A stretch of 21,940 nucleotides of DNA, taken from the NCBI GenBank assembly GCA_024811115.1, contig JAKOGH010000999.1, positions 1 to 21,940 on the forward strand, given 5' to 3'. Below, piece after piece: positions 1-11,323 of the stretch; the first letter of the stretch is position 1; each line of letters starts with the position of its first letter. The stretch is from Terana coerulea (lineage: Eukaryota > Basidiomycota > Agaricomycetes > Polyporales > Phanerochaetaceae). The translations under genes were made by a program, and so were the position numbers. A model generated the notes under the pieces. The model did no database searches, was not told the origin of the DNA, and was given only the letters and a program-made list of their open reading frames with translations.

Positions 1-345
1 GGTAAGGCCTCCCAGTGAGAATCGACAATGTGGAGAGATGCTTAGAAACGCGCTCAGCGTCATTGAGGACAGAAGAGGACAGTCGCGCTCAGGAACGGTA
101 AAACTGGAAGGATGATAACATATAGCGCCCAGGTGCATATGGCGTCATACGCGCTCATATGTCTCTGTCGTCCTCTGTATGTAAATACATATGCTCGCAT
201 ATGCGGCCGGATCAGCCCATAATACTACAGTTGTGCTACGATTGCCCAGCCCCAAGATGAAACAGTCCTAAGTCCGAGATGCCACTAGGTGTCCAAAACG
301 CACGCACGATACTCACCGAACATGCTGCGGTTTGAGCCCAATGTT
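1..345. other. Flank beyond the transposon's second gene, with clustered CATATG hexamers
   Basis: No gene is supported here. Four CATATG palindromes lie within 68 bp (136-141, 156-161, 188-193, 198-203), interleaved with gcgc and gcat runs. CACTA elements usually carry short subterminal motif arrays that bind their own transposon proteins, so this may be the subterminal region of the element, but no terminal inverted repeat was recognised. The true end may lie outside the window. Confidence 0.35.
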
Positions 346-3247
346 TCACATGCGAGACTTCTTGAGCTGATTGTTTTGGTCGACATATTTCTGTGATAGT
401 AGGAAAAGGGCATTAGTGACTGTCTGCATACTGGTAGTCTTAACATACCTGTCTCTCGGCATGAGGCATATTGTCCCACACTGCCGAAAACTCGGCTGTG
501 GTGATCTTCTTGTTCTTGCTCTTGTACTCGCGACCACACAGGTTTCTGGTTCCCAGATTTTAGCTCGGGAATAGCAAAGGAATAAGGTGCGCACCGTGGA
601 GTATTGGAAGTCTCAGGTCGAAATATAGTACCTTTCACACCTTCGCAACTGGGGTTGGGAAGCGTTGATGACGCACTCGCCCCAGGTTGAGAATTGGGAT
701 CTTCGGAGGGGTCCACCGGCGCATCTCCTTTGGTATGGGCATCTGTATCTTGCGAATTTACAGGAGCATGTACAGCTAATTTCGGTATGAAGTATTAGTC
801 AGCGCACAGCGAACAGGAACACGCCGCCGAGGCACACACCAAGGAGGTCCTGCGGTAAAGGAGGCTGTTTCGTTGTATCGTTGGACTTCGCTCTGTGCCA
901 ATATAGACTTGGATTAGCCGCGAACTACAAGAGAAAGTGAAACGCACAAAGGATTGACGATCTGCAAGAATGGAAGTCATTGCCCAGTTGACAAGGACTA
1001 GTAGTCAGTGCGCAGACCTTGCTGAGGCACATCAACACGCGAACTGACCTTGCATCTACGCTTCGGCATCGGCTTTGGGCGGGGCTGCATCACTGCAGTC
1101 GCATCGCTATATATTAACGTGAGAGGGACGCCGAAATCACTGCAGCTCGTGGTATGACAAACGTACCCTGACGTGATGTCAGTAGAAGCCGTGCGTCCTC
1201 TCATGTCAGTCGCAGCGGGAATTTCGGAGGCCTGAGATGCAGCCGCGGGAGCGAGAGCATGGGCTTCGAGATTGTCCAAGTTGTCCTCGGGCGGTGAGGA
1301 ATCAAGTGTTCTGTTATTGCCATGCTCGGAACCAGACCGGCGGTCACAAGATGGATCAGGAGAAGGACTGTCAGAAAGACTGTTGCCGAGAGCACGTTCA
1401 TCACGAGAGACTGTTGAAGCAGCGGATGTGGTCATGTCGCCAGAAAGAAGATCTGTTGTTGTAGTCATAGAATTCGCCAGGGAAGAAGCTAAGTCAGTGG
1501 ACGAAGGGCTGGTTACATGCAATACAAATGCCGGAGAGGATGAACAAGATAATGAGCCTCTGCGCGACAAAGGTAAAGGCAATTCTGACGAGAATGAAGA
1601 CCGAGACTGAGGTCGAGATGGCGACTGAGATAGCGACCGAGATGGCAACCGAGATGGCGGCCGAGATTCAGCGCGAGCCAACAGCCGGGCTGCATCTTGA
1701 GTTTCCTGCTCTGATGCTGGCACCGGTGAATGTGATGGTGACAGTGATACTCCAAGTCCAAAATTTGAGCCAGAATCTGGTAGGAACACGTAGATGAGAG
1801 TCCAACTGGAAACATAGTGATCAGGACTGACCTTCAAGCGGCAATGTCATCGCGCTGTTGACATTGGCGTCAGTCGGTTCACGGCGTTGCCGCTTGCTCC
1901 GACCTTCGGAAGTAGGCTCATGCCTGCGCTTTGAAAATTTTCGTAGATGCGTTCCTAGTTGCGTTTGTCTTGTTGGAGACAGCCTGTGTTGCCTTAGATG
2001 TCGTGCGTTGCCTAGCGTCGGCGGCAGTGGTCTCCGGGTCCTCAGGTGGATCCCCACGATTCCAATTCGAGTACTCCTTTTGCATGAGATACTCAATCTT
2101 CCAGTGGTTCTCACAATAGGCAAGCCACGGAAAGTCGGCGTATAGGTCGTGTAAGAACGGGTGATGGCGCTTGTTTCCGACGGCTGTCCAACCCTTGAAA
2201 TACTTGCCTTTCTGCCGCCATTACTCGAAATGCCGTCTTGAAACCCTTCTGACGTTCGCAATCTCAGCTCTGGTTGGGAGACTCCCATCGGCCTTCTCGA
2301 GGTACTGGACGCTTAGAACCGGAATGTCTGAGTTCTTGGAGGGCTTGACACCTGAGATCTTGGCCACGGCGGTCTGTTCATCAAAGTACGTCCTCCGATC
2401 CTTGGTTGTCCACCACTTTACATACGGAAAGTCGGCCTCTGTTTTTGGGTAGTGGGCGAGCAATTGTGGGAGCAGCTGAGCCAGGAAGAGGCTCAGTGGT
2501 TGACGCAGTAGTCGATGCTGGTGCTGTCGGTTGCGAAGTGGGCTGAGTGGTGTGGCTACGTAACGCTGCGTTTAGAGCGGCTTCTAGGCTCTTATATGCG
2601 GCCCTTTTGCAACAGCAGACGTCATACATCGAAATAAAGGCTGGATGTAGTGTAACACGCACCTTTGAGACTTGACCTCTTGTTCAAGCTGGATATATGC
2701 GATGTTTCGGTGGCGCAAAAGGTCCTTGCGGTTTGCCTCTCCAATGATGTGTCCAGTATCTTGAGTGTAGTGTGGATACGAAGGCACTCTGCCTGGGATA
2801 GACTAAGTGGGCAGGTGGTTAGCGTGCTACAAACATTACAGCTTACAACAGATTGAATCTTACCATGTTCCTTGGTCCATTGTTCCAGTCAGATGTATCC
2901 ATCCCTTGATAACTCCCACCGTTATACGGCGTCGTTGGTCCATTCATTCTGGAGTATGAGTGGTCAGCGTGAAGTGGTGTCGAGTCACGCGACGGCGGAG
3001 GTGGACTAGAGCTTGGAAGGTGTTGCGTGTAGTTATAACTTGCACAGGGAGAACTAGCATCTTCAGAACGTCGAATCGTGTCGTAATTGAAAGCGTCCAT
3101 GAGGCGGGGCAGAGGCGAGTGAATCTCGCCCATGATGGTTTCGGTGAAACTTAGCCCAAACAGATCTGGCTTTGTGGCGTTGGCGGCCGATTCCGCACCT
3201 TCCGCATTGGGAAATACCAGCAACCGTGCGCTTCGCTTCAACCTCAT
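346..3247 (-). pseudogene. Second gene of the CACTA element, multi-exon, function unknown
   Basis: The start is taken at ATG 3245-3247. The exons I can join in phase are 3247-2864, 2802-2663, 2603 to about 1832, 1776-1049, 924-840, 775 to about 449, and 390-346 (ending in TGA). The introns at 2863-2803, 2662-2604, 1831-1777, 839-776 and 448-391 are 55-64 nt, with good donors and several CTAAC/CTGAC-like branch sites. The protein begins with a hydrophilic segment. A Thr/Pro/Ala linker and an aromatic-rich region follow (YVKWWT; YFKGWT; HPFLHDLYADFPWLAYCENHW at about 2190-2095). Next come Lys/Arg clusters that could be a nuclear signal, then a Ser/Arg/Pro-rich domain with SRP-type repeats (about 1680-1580). 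The last residues, with W, ER, KY and LKK spacing, faintly resemble the second half of an HMG box. Lesions are one extra A in the A5 run at 2442-2446, a TAA at 2221-2223, a frame change near 1930-1942, and an unresolved frame change in 540-700. I do not recognise the family; its position suggests an accessory transposition protein. Confidence 0.55.
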
Positions 3248-3285
3248 TCGCAAACTGTTTTGTTGAGTCAGATATAATAGTATGT

Positions 3286-6200
3286 CTACACGTGTACATG
3301 CATTAAAATACTCTGGTTCTCGTCAAAGAGGTTATCTGTCAGCCCTCCCGTGTGAGACATCTCTGAACCGAGCCTCTCCATGACTAAGTACTGGCAGCCT
3401 TCGTTCAGCTGGCCGTCAACCGAGTGTGGCTTATCAAGTTTGTGGAAGGGAATCATAGCAACCACAGATTCAATGCACTTTGTGTCCACAACCAGAAGAC
3501 TGTTGTCCCCTTGGTAGGTGCACACAGGGAGCGCCTTGTCCGGCTGGCTATACAACGAGACAAGTGCGAGTGTGTGCACTGCATCGTTGACCTCCGCACG
3601 GAAGTAAAACTGAACCTCTGCAAATTTTGCCACGCCATTGTGATTCATCTACCCATGGCAAGTGACCAAATCAATATAAATTTGCTACCTTAGGGACAGA
3701 GTGCTGACTTTGACATTCCTAGACATTCGCGAAGGCGTGAGATGGCTTTCCTTCCATTTTGACCGAGCTGTTTGTCCGTTGGGTAAACCTAAACGTGCCA
3801 ATCGCTTTACTGAGATGTCCTCTGTGATTGCACGGCCAGCATGCTCGGAAAACCATCTGCGAATAGCGATAGGGACGTGAGATCCTGCAAATTTTCGCGC
3901 AGTACGATCACGCGCCCGAAGCAATGTGAACGAGTCCCCAAGGTTCTCGGAGCCGCGTGGTGCTGTAGCTTGCTGCTTATCCAAGTAGGGCGCGATCGAG
4001 AGGAGAGCATTGACCTGGCATCGAGACACTGCACGCTGAGAGAGATTGGCATATGGGTTCGACGGCTGTTTGATCTCGGCGCCAAGGTCCCCGATAGCTC
4101 GCTCCATTGCCCACTGCGTGTAGTATATAGGCATAGCCATGCGGGGACCTCGCTTGGTAGATGTGGGATGGAATGAACACTCTGTCAAACGAAGTGTAGG
4201 CGGTCGGCGCGGCGTTGATAATACATCTCCTCGAACTCAACAGCATACTCTTTGAACAGCTCGTTGACCTCCTGGAGCTGTTCACTGGTGATCTCGTGCT
4301 GGTGCATTAGGCGCATTCCATAGACAAGCTTGCAGAAATGCCTCCAATAGCTAAATGCAGAATAATAAGCCAAATTTCCAGCACGAACAAGTCCCTGAAC
4401 AAATTGACATACTTTCGTGGAAGAATATGGTACCAGAGGCCTGGACCGAGGCCGTAAACGTATGTGAGGTACTCTACCGCTTTATAGCCGCTACTGATTT
4501 TCTCAACAGGATTACGCGGCGCTCGATCGAATGATGCTGGAAGATATGCTTTCGCGTTGGCCACCTCTTGTCCGTGCTTCTCCCATATCTCGCCAACCAA
4601 GACACACCACTGCCAGGTCCCAATGTCATCTGTTGGCGCACATTCGATGGTTCCGCGTAGAAGTGTCAGGATCAAGTCGGTAAGGTTCAGCCCGACAAGA
4701 TGCATGAGGTCGGATCCGAGGCACCTGGGCATGCCAAAAATCCGGAAGAGGCCGCTGAGAATTGTTGGTTTAGATATTCCCGTATCACGGCGGTTTTTCG
4801 TGTAGTGGGCTTTTATCTGGGACGCCTCGAGGATGGCTAGGTGGTCTTTGTAAGCATCCGAATCGGGACAATGAGCAGCAACTTCATTGACATCGACGCC
4901 AGGATGGTTGGAGCCAGGAACATTGTAATCGTCCGGCTTGAGCAGGGCAGGATAGTAGTTGCGGCCCTTCAGCCGCCCCATAAGATCGCAGTATAAGCGG
5001 CAGCCATATCGTCCCATGTGACCGTTGAGGCCATTGAGAAACGCAAGTCCTGGTCCGTCAGCCGCGCCGATGATAAGGAAGGGAAAGGAGGTGATGATAA
5101 TCTTGCGAAGTGCGTCCCAGATTTTTAGACCGTCATTCATAAGTGCAGAGAGGTGGTGAAGGGCAATGAAGAGGAAAGAGTCGAGGTTCTTAGGCTTCTT
5201 AGGTCCCAGGATGACACCACCGGGGAGAACGTAGCGTTTCTTGTAGCGTTTGTTCGGCGACAGCTCAAAAATAATCCAGACGAAAATCCAGCAGTCAGAC
5301 GTCTTGTTTCGATAGAGCTGCGCACCATCGAGTGACAGCATGAGACAGATGTCATTGTCGCCAATGTGCGTCGTCCCTCTCGTATCGCCTTGCTCGTTCT
5401 CGGGTGGCAACGAGCCGAGGTACTCTGACCCATACATGTAGTCCCCGTATCTTGGAAGCTCGCCTTTATGTTGGCCGAGTTCTCGGAGAACCATCTCGGT
5501 TTCCTCTGACCGATAACGCATTGCCGCAGCACCCTCTGGTGTACTATACAATGCCTGAAGCTGCGGCCCAAGCGGAATGGTGTCGAATTTCTGCCGTGGC
5601 ACCTTCCTATGGCTGGCCGATTGCTTTGGATCATATCGCGGTTCTCCGCACTTCCTGCAGTGGTCATCTTTAGCAAATGTGCCCGTGTAAGCTAAGCAGG
5701 TTTGCGGGCACATGTCGACGGATATGGAGTCAATTCCGGTGATATTGGTGAGCCTGGTCTTGACTTGGTCGTACGAAGGTAGGCTAGTCCCGTAGCGTTC
5801 TTTGATACCCTCGCAACTCTGCTCATAGGTGGTGCGGGAGTTCGTGGTTGTTGATAAGAATAATCGAAAGGCGAGCTGCCTCTCGGGATCATCGTCAAGC
5901 TGACTGCCTGCTGCCTCTCGGGGTGGGTTACGCAGGCGTTCGCGCATGCTTTCAGATATGAAGTCATTGTCAAGTGTTGCCTGCGAGATGCGAGTGATGT
6001 AGTCACGCGCAGTTCGGATGTCCTCCAAGGCAACATCGCATGGCTGTATAGGGACCCCGTTGGTGTCTCGCTCATGTAGATCAGCCGGCTCAAGCGACGG
6101 AAGCCAGTTAGGCTGATCGTCGTCTTGCTCCGGTGAGCGAGAGCTCTCTCGAGATTGACCTTGAAAGTTGGACGCCTCACTACTTGCACGCGATGATGAC

Positions 6201-6697
6201 GAGCTCGGACCTTGTGATGCTCGAGCGGCGGGTTCATGTGAATGCTCTCGGGCTTTGTATTGGGACGGCGCAGCGGGGTCTGGTAAATTATATTCATTCA
6301 TAGTGCTCGGTACATGATCCTGACAGAGGAAGGCATAAGCTATAACGCTATGATATTTGAAAACCAACAGTAGGACTTACAGAGGGTAGTCGACGAGGAT
6401 CGACTTGATCCGACTCGTCCATCTCCTCAGAGTCCCCCTCACGAAAAACTCCTCTTCCTCGTCATCCGCATCATCATCCTCTCGACCTGGCCCTGCTTCT
6501 TCTTCTTCTTCTTCTTCTTCTTCCCCCTCCTCATCGCTGTCTATATCCATCTCTGCACCGATGTCCTCGTCCATCGGCTCGTCGGCTTCCATGTGGGCTT
6601 CACGGTACTGCCTATGGCTATACCACGTCAAAATCGGAACCTCCGCGCGACCCTTGCGGATACATACGTAGCATCCGCAGAACTTCTTGCCTGCCAT
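3286..6697 (-). pseudogene. tnp2: Tnp2-family CACTA transposase, four exons, two clear lesions
   Basis: Tnp2 proteins catalyse excision and insertion of CACTA elements. The start is ATG 6695-6697, followed by a Cys/His motif (CGCYVC...H) typical of the Tnp2 N terminus. Exons: 6697-6381, 6319-4413, 4350-3709, 3648-3286; introns are 60-62 nt. Exon 2 carries a C-x3-C-x12-C-x2-C cluster (about 5710-5648), the SLDGAQLY motif (Asp at 5329-5327), an ADGPG motif (Asp at 5059-5057) and a GHMGRYGCRLYC motif. The two Asp are likely DDE-type acidic residues. Exon 3 has the family's FCKLVYG, YYQRRADRLHF and QWAMERAIGDLG blocks; exon 4 has KFAEVQFYF. The full product would be about 1,070 residues. TGA at 4185-4187 sits where the family has Arg (a CGA to TGA change), and one base is missing in the C run near 4143-4146. 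Exon 1 also needs either a donor at 6442 (GTGAGG) or a third frameshift to join exon 2 in phase. Confidence 0.85.
6496..6523. repeat. (CTT)n trinucleotide microsatellite coding for poly-Glu
   Basis: An uninterrupted run of CTT on the plus strand reads GAA on the minus strand. It gives the poly-glutamate stretch in the acidic N-terminal region of the transposase. The surrounding segment is also rich in Asp and Glu. Confidence 0.9.
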
Positions 6698-7700
6698 ATC
6701 AGAGACGGAGCTACTGAATCAAGGCTATCAACATACAATGTAATTGACAAAGGCGCGCAGATGCTCACCTGGGAAGACCTCACACACAGTTCCTGTAGTA
6801 GGTGAAGGCAGGCTCTGAATACGCCCCTTCTCATTTGTTGCTGTAGGTAGCCGGAGGTCGTAGGTCGTGGCTGGTGTGGTTGGAGGCGATGGTAAGCGCC
6901 AAATGGGCAAGAGCCGAAGGCACCAGGGCAAGCTCGGACGTGCGTCGCGACGTCGAACAGCGCATGCACTGTGCCGCACTGCGAAGCTTGGCAGCAATGT
7001 CGCACGATCGCGGCAGCACAATGCGAGGCGTACCGGTGAGACGACGCGTTAGAGTAGGTGCGTCGAGGTGTCAAAGCGAGGACGGCGCGATTGCGCGATA
7101 CCAAGCGCGCAGGCAAACAAGCGCAAATACGACAGAAGCGGACAGAAGCATATTCCATTCTCCATTTACACACAGGTGCGTTTGAGAACGGATATGCGCA
7201 ATGTCGCTTCTCACTGGGCGGCCGGTAAGGGCTGCTGCGTCGTGCTGCGTGATGCTGCGACAGCGCTTTCCGATTCGCAACACGTCATGATGCATGAGCG
7301 CATGAGCAGCCAGAACTGCAACTCAGTACTCAGACGCGGCTCTACGGCGGCTGCTCCACCCACTGTTTTGGTGAAGAAGACCTGTAAAGAGGTGTGGACC
7401 AAGTACGTCTCCATAACATGCGACGATCCGAAACTGGTTTCTTACGAGTGCACAGCCTTTCAGTGTTTTCGAGTGAAGCACACCGCCGCTCGAGGTCCCC
7501 GAGGGTAACGTATACGCTGTATAGAGGGTTGGTCGACTTGGCGGGAACTGATCATTGCAAACCTTACTTGGACCTTACTGCCTCAAGAACAGCGCCGCCC
7601 GAATCCGATCGTCCATTTTGGGCACCGTCCAAATTATCCAGCTTCTCCGGAAGCAAATTCAGTGTCAGTCGACGCGCGAAGTCGCTCGGCCAGATCAGAC
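6698..7700. other. Intergenic region upstream of the transposase, no supported gene
   Basis: Several overlapping short open frames occur on both strands, but none shows a recognisable motif. One minus-strand stretch ends at a donor-like CCCAG|GTGAGC near 6770. It could be a 5' non-coding exon of the transposase or a leftover host exon. The right-hand end of the CACTA element should fall in this region or just beyond, but I could not identify a terminal repeat. Confidence 0.4.
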
Positions 7701-7701
7701 G

Positions 7702-7709
7702 TATATAAG
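7702..7709 (+). promoter_or_regulatory. TATA box of the 498-residue membrane-protein gene
   Basis: TATATAAG lies 80 bp upstream of the ATG at 7789. It is followed by a long pyrimidine-rich leader (about 7716-7788, CTCTCTTTCTC and CCCCC runs). This pairing of a TATA box with a CT-rich stretch before the start codon is the usual core-promoter look of strongly expressed fungal genes. Confidence 0.65.
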
Positions 7710-7788
7710 AAGGCGACCCTCTCTTTCTCGCTGCCGTTTGCTTTCCCTCACCCCCATCGCCTCGCCCCCGTCCCGCCATACTTTCGTC

Positions 7789-9454
7789 ATGTTCGAATTG
7801 TTCGAGGCGATCTCGAGCCTTCCCGCACGACTCGTGAAGCGGGCTTTCGACTATATATCCTTAACATACTGGTCCCCGAATGTACATGTCCACCTCATCG
7901 AGCCACCTCGCACCATCACGGCAAGACCGACTGCCACTCTGTTGAAGTTGACGACTCAGGTACTCGAAACCTCCGTGGCCACCTGTACTACGGTTCTACA
8001 GAGCAACGGATGCTCGGAAGAGGGACTGCGACGTGACAGGACACTGTAGTAAGTGTGATGGTCGCCAGTGTCGTGCATAGAGGTCACTTACCGACGAACG
8101 TTGAGCAGCTGGGATGAAGACATATTTCTATCGCCTCCGAATTCCCGCAAGCGGTCAGGCTTTTCCCGCATCATACATTTTGTGAGCACTGCCGGCCTTG
8201 ATCCACGAGAGACTTCAACGTGAGTACTACATGTGCAATGATATCGAAGCCTCGCCTCACACTATGCCGTTAGCCTGGCTTTTCGCAACGCACTTATTTG
8301 CTGCCTGGTTCTCCTCGTCATTGTGGTACTACGCCGATACGGATGGACGATGTTAGGGCCCAAGCGCACCGCTCCCAAGCAGTACCGGTTCCGTATCCAC
8401 AACCCCAGTCTCCTCACTGAAGATCGGAAGAAGTATGCGCTCGACATCGGAGAGGCTTGGCAGAACCTGACCATGCCGAAGGATGAGGGCAACACAGTTC
8501 CGCGAGCGCGCACCGCTGTAGCCTTACTCATGGACGTCGACAGAACCTCTCGGGCGGGTATAGGTGCGACTCTGGAGGCAGGAGAGAATGAAGGTGTCGT
8601 GCCTGAGGATGATATCACCAACAACAAGTTCGAGGTAAGCTCTTTGACGTGTCTCGTATGGCTTTCCTCGCTAACAGTGTTTCGCCCAGAACACGGACTT
8701 GCGCCCGCTTCTAGACAGGTCTGAGTATCTCGCAGTCACCACTACGCGTACATCTGCTGCTGATTCATCTGTCGAGTTCTCGCCCTTCGCCGACGACCTA
8801 TGCATCATGACCTCCACGCCTGTGGCATCACCTTCGCTTCAAGAACCTACTTCTACTTCGCTCGTCTTGTACTCGTCTCTCATCGACCGTCCAAGTCCTA
8901 CACTCTCTACGCCCGTAACGTTGCCTTCGCGTCAAGACCTTGCGGCCAAATCCCTTGTCTTGTACTCGCCTTCCATCGATCGGCTGAGTCTCACACCCTC
9001 TGCACCCGTAGCGTCGCCTTCGTGTCAAGATTTTGCTGCCAACTCGCTCATCTTGTACTCGTATCCCAGCAACGGTGCAAGTCCCACGCTATTTACGCCT
9101 GCAACGTCGCCTTCTCCCCAGAGCGCTTCTGCACCATCGTCGCCTTCGCTTCAGAGCGCTACTGCACCGTTGTTACTGTCGTCTTCTCTGCCCGCCCCAT
9201 CGCCTACGTCTCGCGTCGACCTTCCACGGACCACAAGCACGGGTGTCTCGTATGAACAACCTACGCCATTCCGTGCCAGGGGGCGCACGTCCCCGATTAT
9301 TGAAGACATACTCAACAACTTGCGTCGGAGAGTTGGCCGTGCGACGGCACCCTTATGGGGTCGACCGAGTGTCAGCACTTCTGCGGATGGCGAAGTCAAG
9401 CCTGAAGGGATGAGCTCCCCACGTCGGTCCCGTACGACGACGCGCGAGCCGTGA
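7789..9454 (+). CDS. Single-pass membrane protein with a repetitive Ser/Thr/Pro tail, 498 residues, function unknown
   Basis: Four exons join without any frame break: 7789-8048, 8109-8219, 8274-8634 and 8690-9454 (stop TGA). Introns are 60, 54 and 55 nt with donors GTAAGT, GTGAGT and GTAAGC. The third has a GCTAAC branch site before TTTCGCCCAG. The spliced CDS is 1,497 nt. The N-terminal 125 residues are moderately hydrophobic but carry no obvious signal peptide. One strongly hydrophobic segment (ALICCLVLLVIVVL, about residues 129-142) is followed by an RRYGW stop-transfer cluster. A basic and acidic soluble stretch comes next, then a Ser/Thr/Pro-rich tail with three copies of a 31-residue repeat (core SLVLYS, IDR). 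The basic C terminus is rich in Arg. By the positive-inside rule the C-terminal side probably faces the cytosol. I recognise no family, and nothing links it to its neighbours. The clean splice structure and promoter argue that it is real. Confidence 0.75.
8816..9130 (+). repeat. 93-bp in-frame tandem repeat (three full units plus a partial one)
   Basis: Units begin at 8816, 8909, 9002 and 9095, exactly 93 bp apart. Each encodes about 31 residues of the pattern TPVASPS-Q(D/E)-SLVLYS-IDR-SPTL. The fourth unit degenerates after about 35 bp into further Ser/Pro-rich sequence. Because the period is a multiple of three, copy-number changes would keep the frame open. Confidence 0.9.
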
Positions 9455-10490
9455 TATTTCGGAGAAGTGAACACTTCACTACGTCTTCACCCAGGAGGAT
9501 CCGGTCCGCTTTCCTCGTCCTTTCACTCATTCCTCACTAGACTCCATGGACATGATGAGTGATGCTGGCATTCGCTACTTAGTCAGGTGCTGGCGCCTTC
9601 GGAGTCTATGGCAGCCTCGTGTCTCGATTATATTCACAGTCCTACTTATATACGTTCCCTGACTTGTTACCTTACTCGCTTTGTCAATTTACCTGTGTAT
9701 CTTACTCGTGTTCGCCGTTATTAAATCTCAATTTTATTACTAGCGCTGCGAGCAAGAGAGGGAAAATAAGTTTAAAGGCCGCGGTATTCCGTGAGCTCGA
9801 GGTCTGCCGACTCTAAGGAGAACGAATCTTATACATCGATACCCACACCAGCGCGCAGTGTTGAAGCTTGCGATCACACGCCGACCGAGGCTTTAAAGGC
9901 TTTGTACGCTTACAGCGCCACATGTCTGACAAACGAATGAGTCCGCGGCGCATCAATTTATTGCGTAATTTATACACCAGCTTAGAGCACTATTGTCACT
10001 ACTTTCCACCTCGTCGTCATACCCTCTGGCCTTCTGCCTCCGTGTCCCATGGGTGGCTTCCGACCGCGGTATCCCACTTCCCAAGCACGCGCTTGACTGT
10101 CTAGGCTTCTACGCACTGATGCTATGCTACTCGTCGCCGTCCTCTTCAGCGCAGTGCATAACGCGCTGTCTTTGCCGGCGCCCGCACTCTTCAAGCAGAG
10201 TGTAATGGCACACTCGCGAATTCCCTTGCAGGCCCAGACCGACGTGGTCGACAAAGCCGAGAGCGAGCTCCTCGTGCGTGCTCCTCGTGCGTGCCGTTCG
10301 GGAAAGCAGCGAAGGTGGCTTTCATGTCCTCTTTCCCGCGACCCGCACGTCTTCCTGGACAGAGGGTCAATGGCGGTCTCTGAACATCGTGGAGGACAGC
10401 ATGGTCACGTTCGTTCTTGGTATTCGAGCACTTGAGCTTAAGCTCCAGCTGCGCCTTAGTTCGCTGGGTAGGTCGCATGGTTTGGCCTGT
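9455..10490. other. 3' flank of the membrane-protein gene; no supported gene
   Basis: An AT-rich stretch at about 9715-9745 (ATTAAATCTCAATTTTATTA) is a likely polyadenylation region for the upstream gene. Beyond it the sequence has no gene I can support. A short plus-strand frame from 10124 starts with a signal-peptide-like segment, but it lies antisense to sequence adjoining the left repeat and has no conserved motif. From about 10,430 on, the sequence seems to belong to the repeat element, in a region too decayed to delimit. Confidence 0.4.
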
Positions 10491-11265
10491 CTGCGGCATG
10501 AATTGATGTCAGTACGGACGTAATGCTGGTATGGCCAAGTTATTGCCAAACGACTCACCAGCTCATGTTCCTCACTGTAGCATCGAGTTTGTCGCATTGG
10601 GCGGCGCAGTACATTCCACCTGCATACGCCGTTCGAGAGGTGTATGCACAGATTCTTTGTTTGCAAGGTTGTCTGGTGTCTGGCCGACGTTCTTTAGTTA
10701 CCTGTAACAGCAAGTTACAAGTGGGAATGACCGCACCTCTGCTCTGTACTCTGTCCATTCCCCGCGGGACCCCGCCGCGAGCTACGCCAGACACACACTA
10801 GCGTTACCAGAGAGCAATGTGGCACCGAGGTTGGTTGTCAACAGCGACGGGACCCACTCGGGACCCGGCATTGAACGAGCAGGCCGAGGGAGCACGGCTA
10901 GCTAGGGGCTGCGAGAACCTAGTAGAACCTTGCGATGAGCATAAAAGGGAGCAGAATGATCGATAACCACATACGCTTCGCAACGTGGTGCTCCAGACGA
11001 CTCGGGTTGGTCAGTTCAAGTTCAGGTTGCTAACCGCAAAGATCTCGTGGCGAGCTGGCTCAAGAGGAGTATCAGCAATTATCGCAGAAGCAAAGGAGAG
11101 GGCGTACGAGTGTATCGTACATTAGTGCGCCTCATATGAGGCCGTGTGCTGTTCTCCGGTGAGATGGATAGAGACTGTGGCGAGCGCGGCACAAGGATGG
11201 CAGGGGAGTACGGAGCGGAGATGAGGACATCGGCTTCCGAGGTCAAGCGCAATGAAGTGTACAGC

Positions 11266-11323
11266 CTGGAGACAACATTCGACGTGAGTGGAAAGTGACT
11301 CTACGAGAACGCAAGGTACGCAC
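11266..11323 (-). other. Conserved 58-nt intron in the repeat-borne gene remnant (left copy)
   Basis: The donor is GTGCGT at 11323 and the acceptor is CTCCAG ending at 11266. The right copy has an intron of the same length at 20038-20095 and the third copy one of 56 nt at 21269-21324. The flanking codons read FAIVR or LAIVR before the intron; after it, LYT or LCT in phase. Confidence 0.6.

Larger units (their letters stand above)
346..6697 (-). mobile_element. CACTA/EnSpm-type DNA transposon, coding core (degenerate)
   Basis: Two adjacent minus-strand genes make up this segment: a Tnp2-family transposase and a second gene starting only 38 nt after the transposase stop. CACTA elements typically pair a Tnp2 (TNPD-like) transposase with a second protein, so the tandem layout fits. 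The limits given are those of the coding core; terminal inverted repeats and target-site duplications were searched for by eye and not found. Both genes carry disabling lesions, so the copy is probably not autonomous. Exons are joined by GT-AG introns of about 55-64 nt, apart from one modelled at 124 nt. Confidence 0.75.

Noticed and set aside
6628..7173. A long minus-strand frame overlapping the transposase start
   Set aside because: It is out of frame with the clear Tnp2 N terminus (CGCYVC) and has no motif of its own.
10124..10435. A plus-strand frame beginning with a signal-peptide-like hydrophobic segment
   Set aside because: It lies antisense to sequence next to the decayed repeat, has no supported downstream exon, and its later part shows no domain or Cys pattern of a secreted protein.
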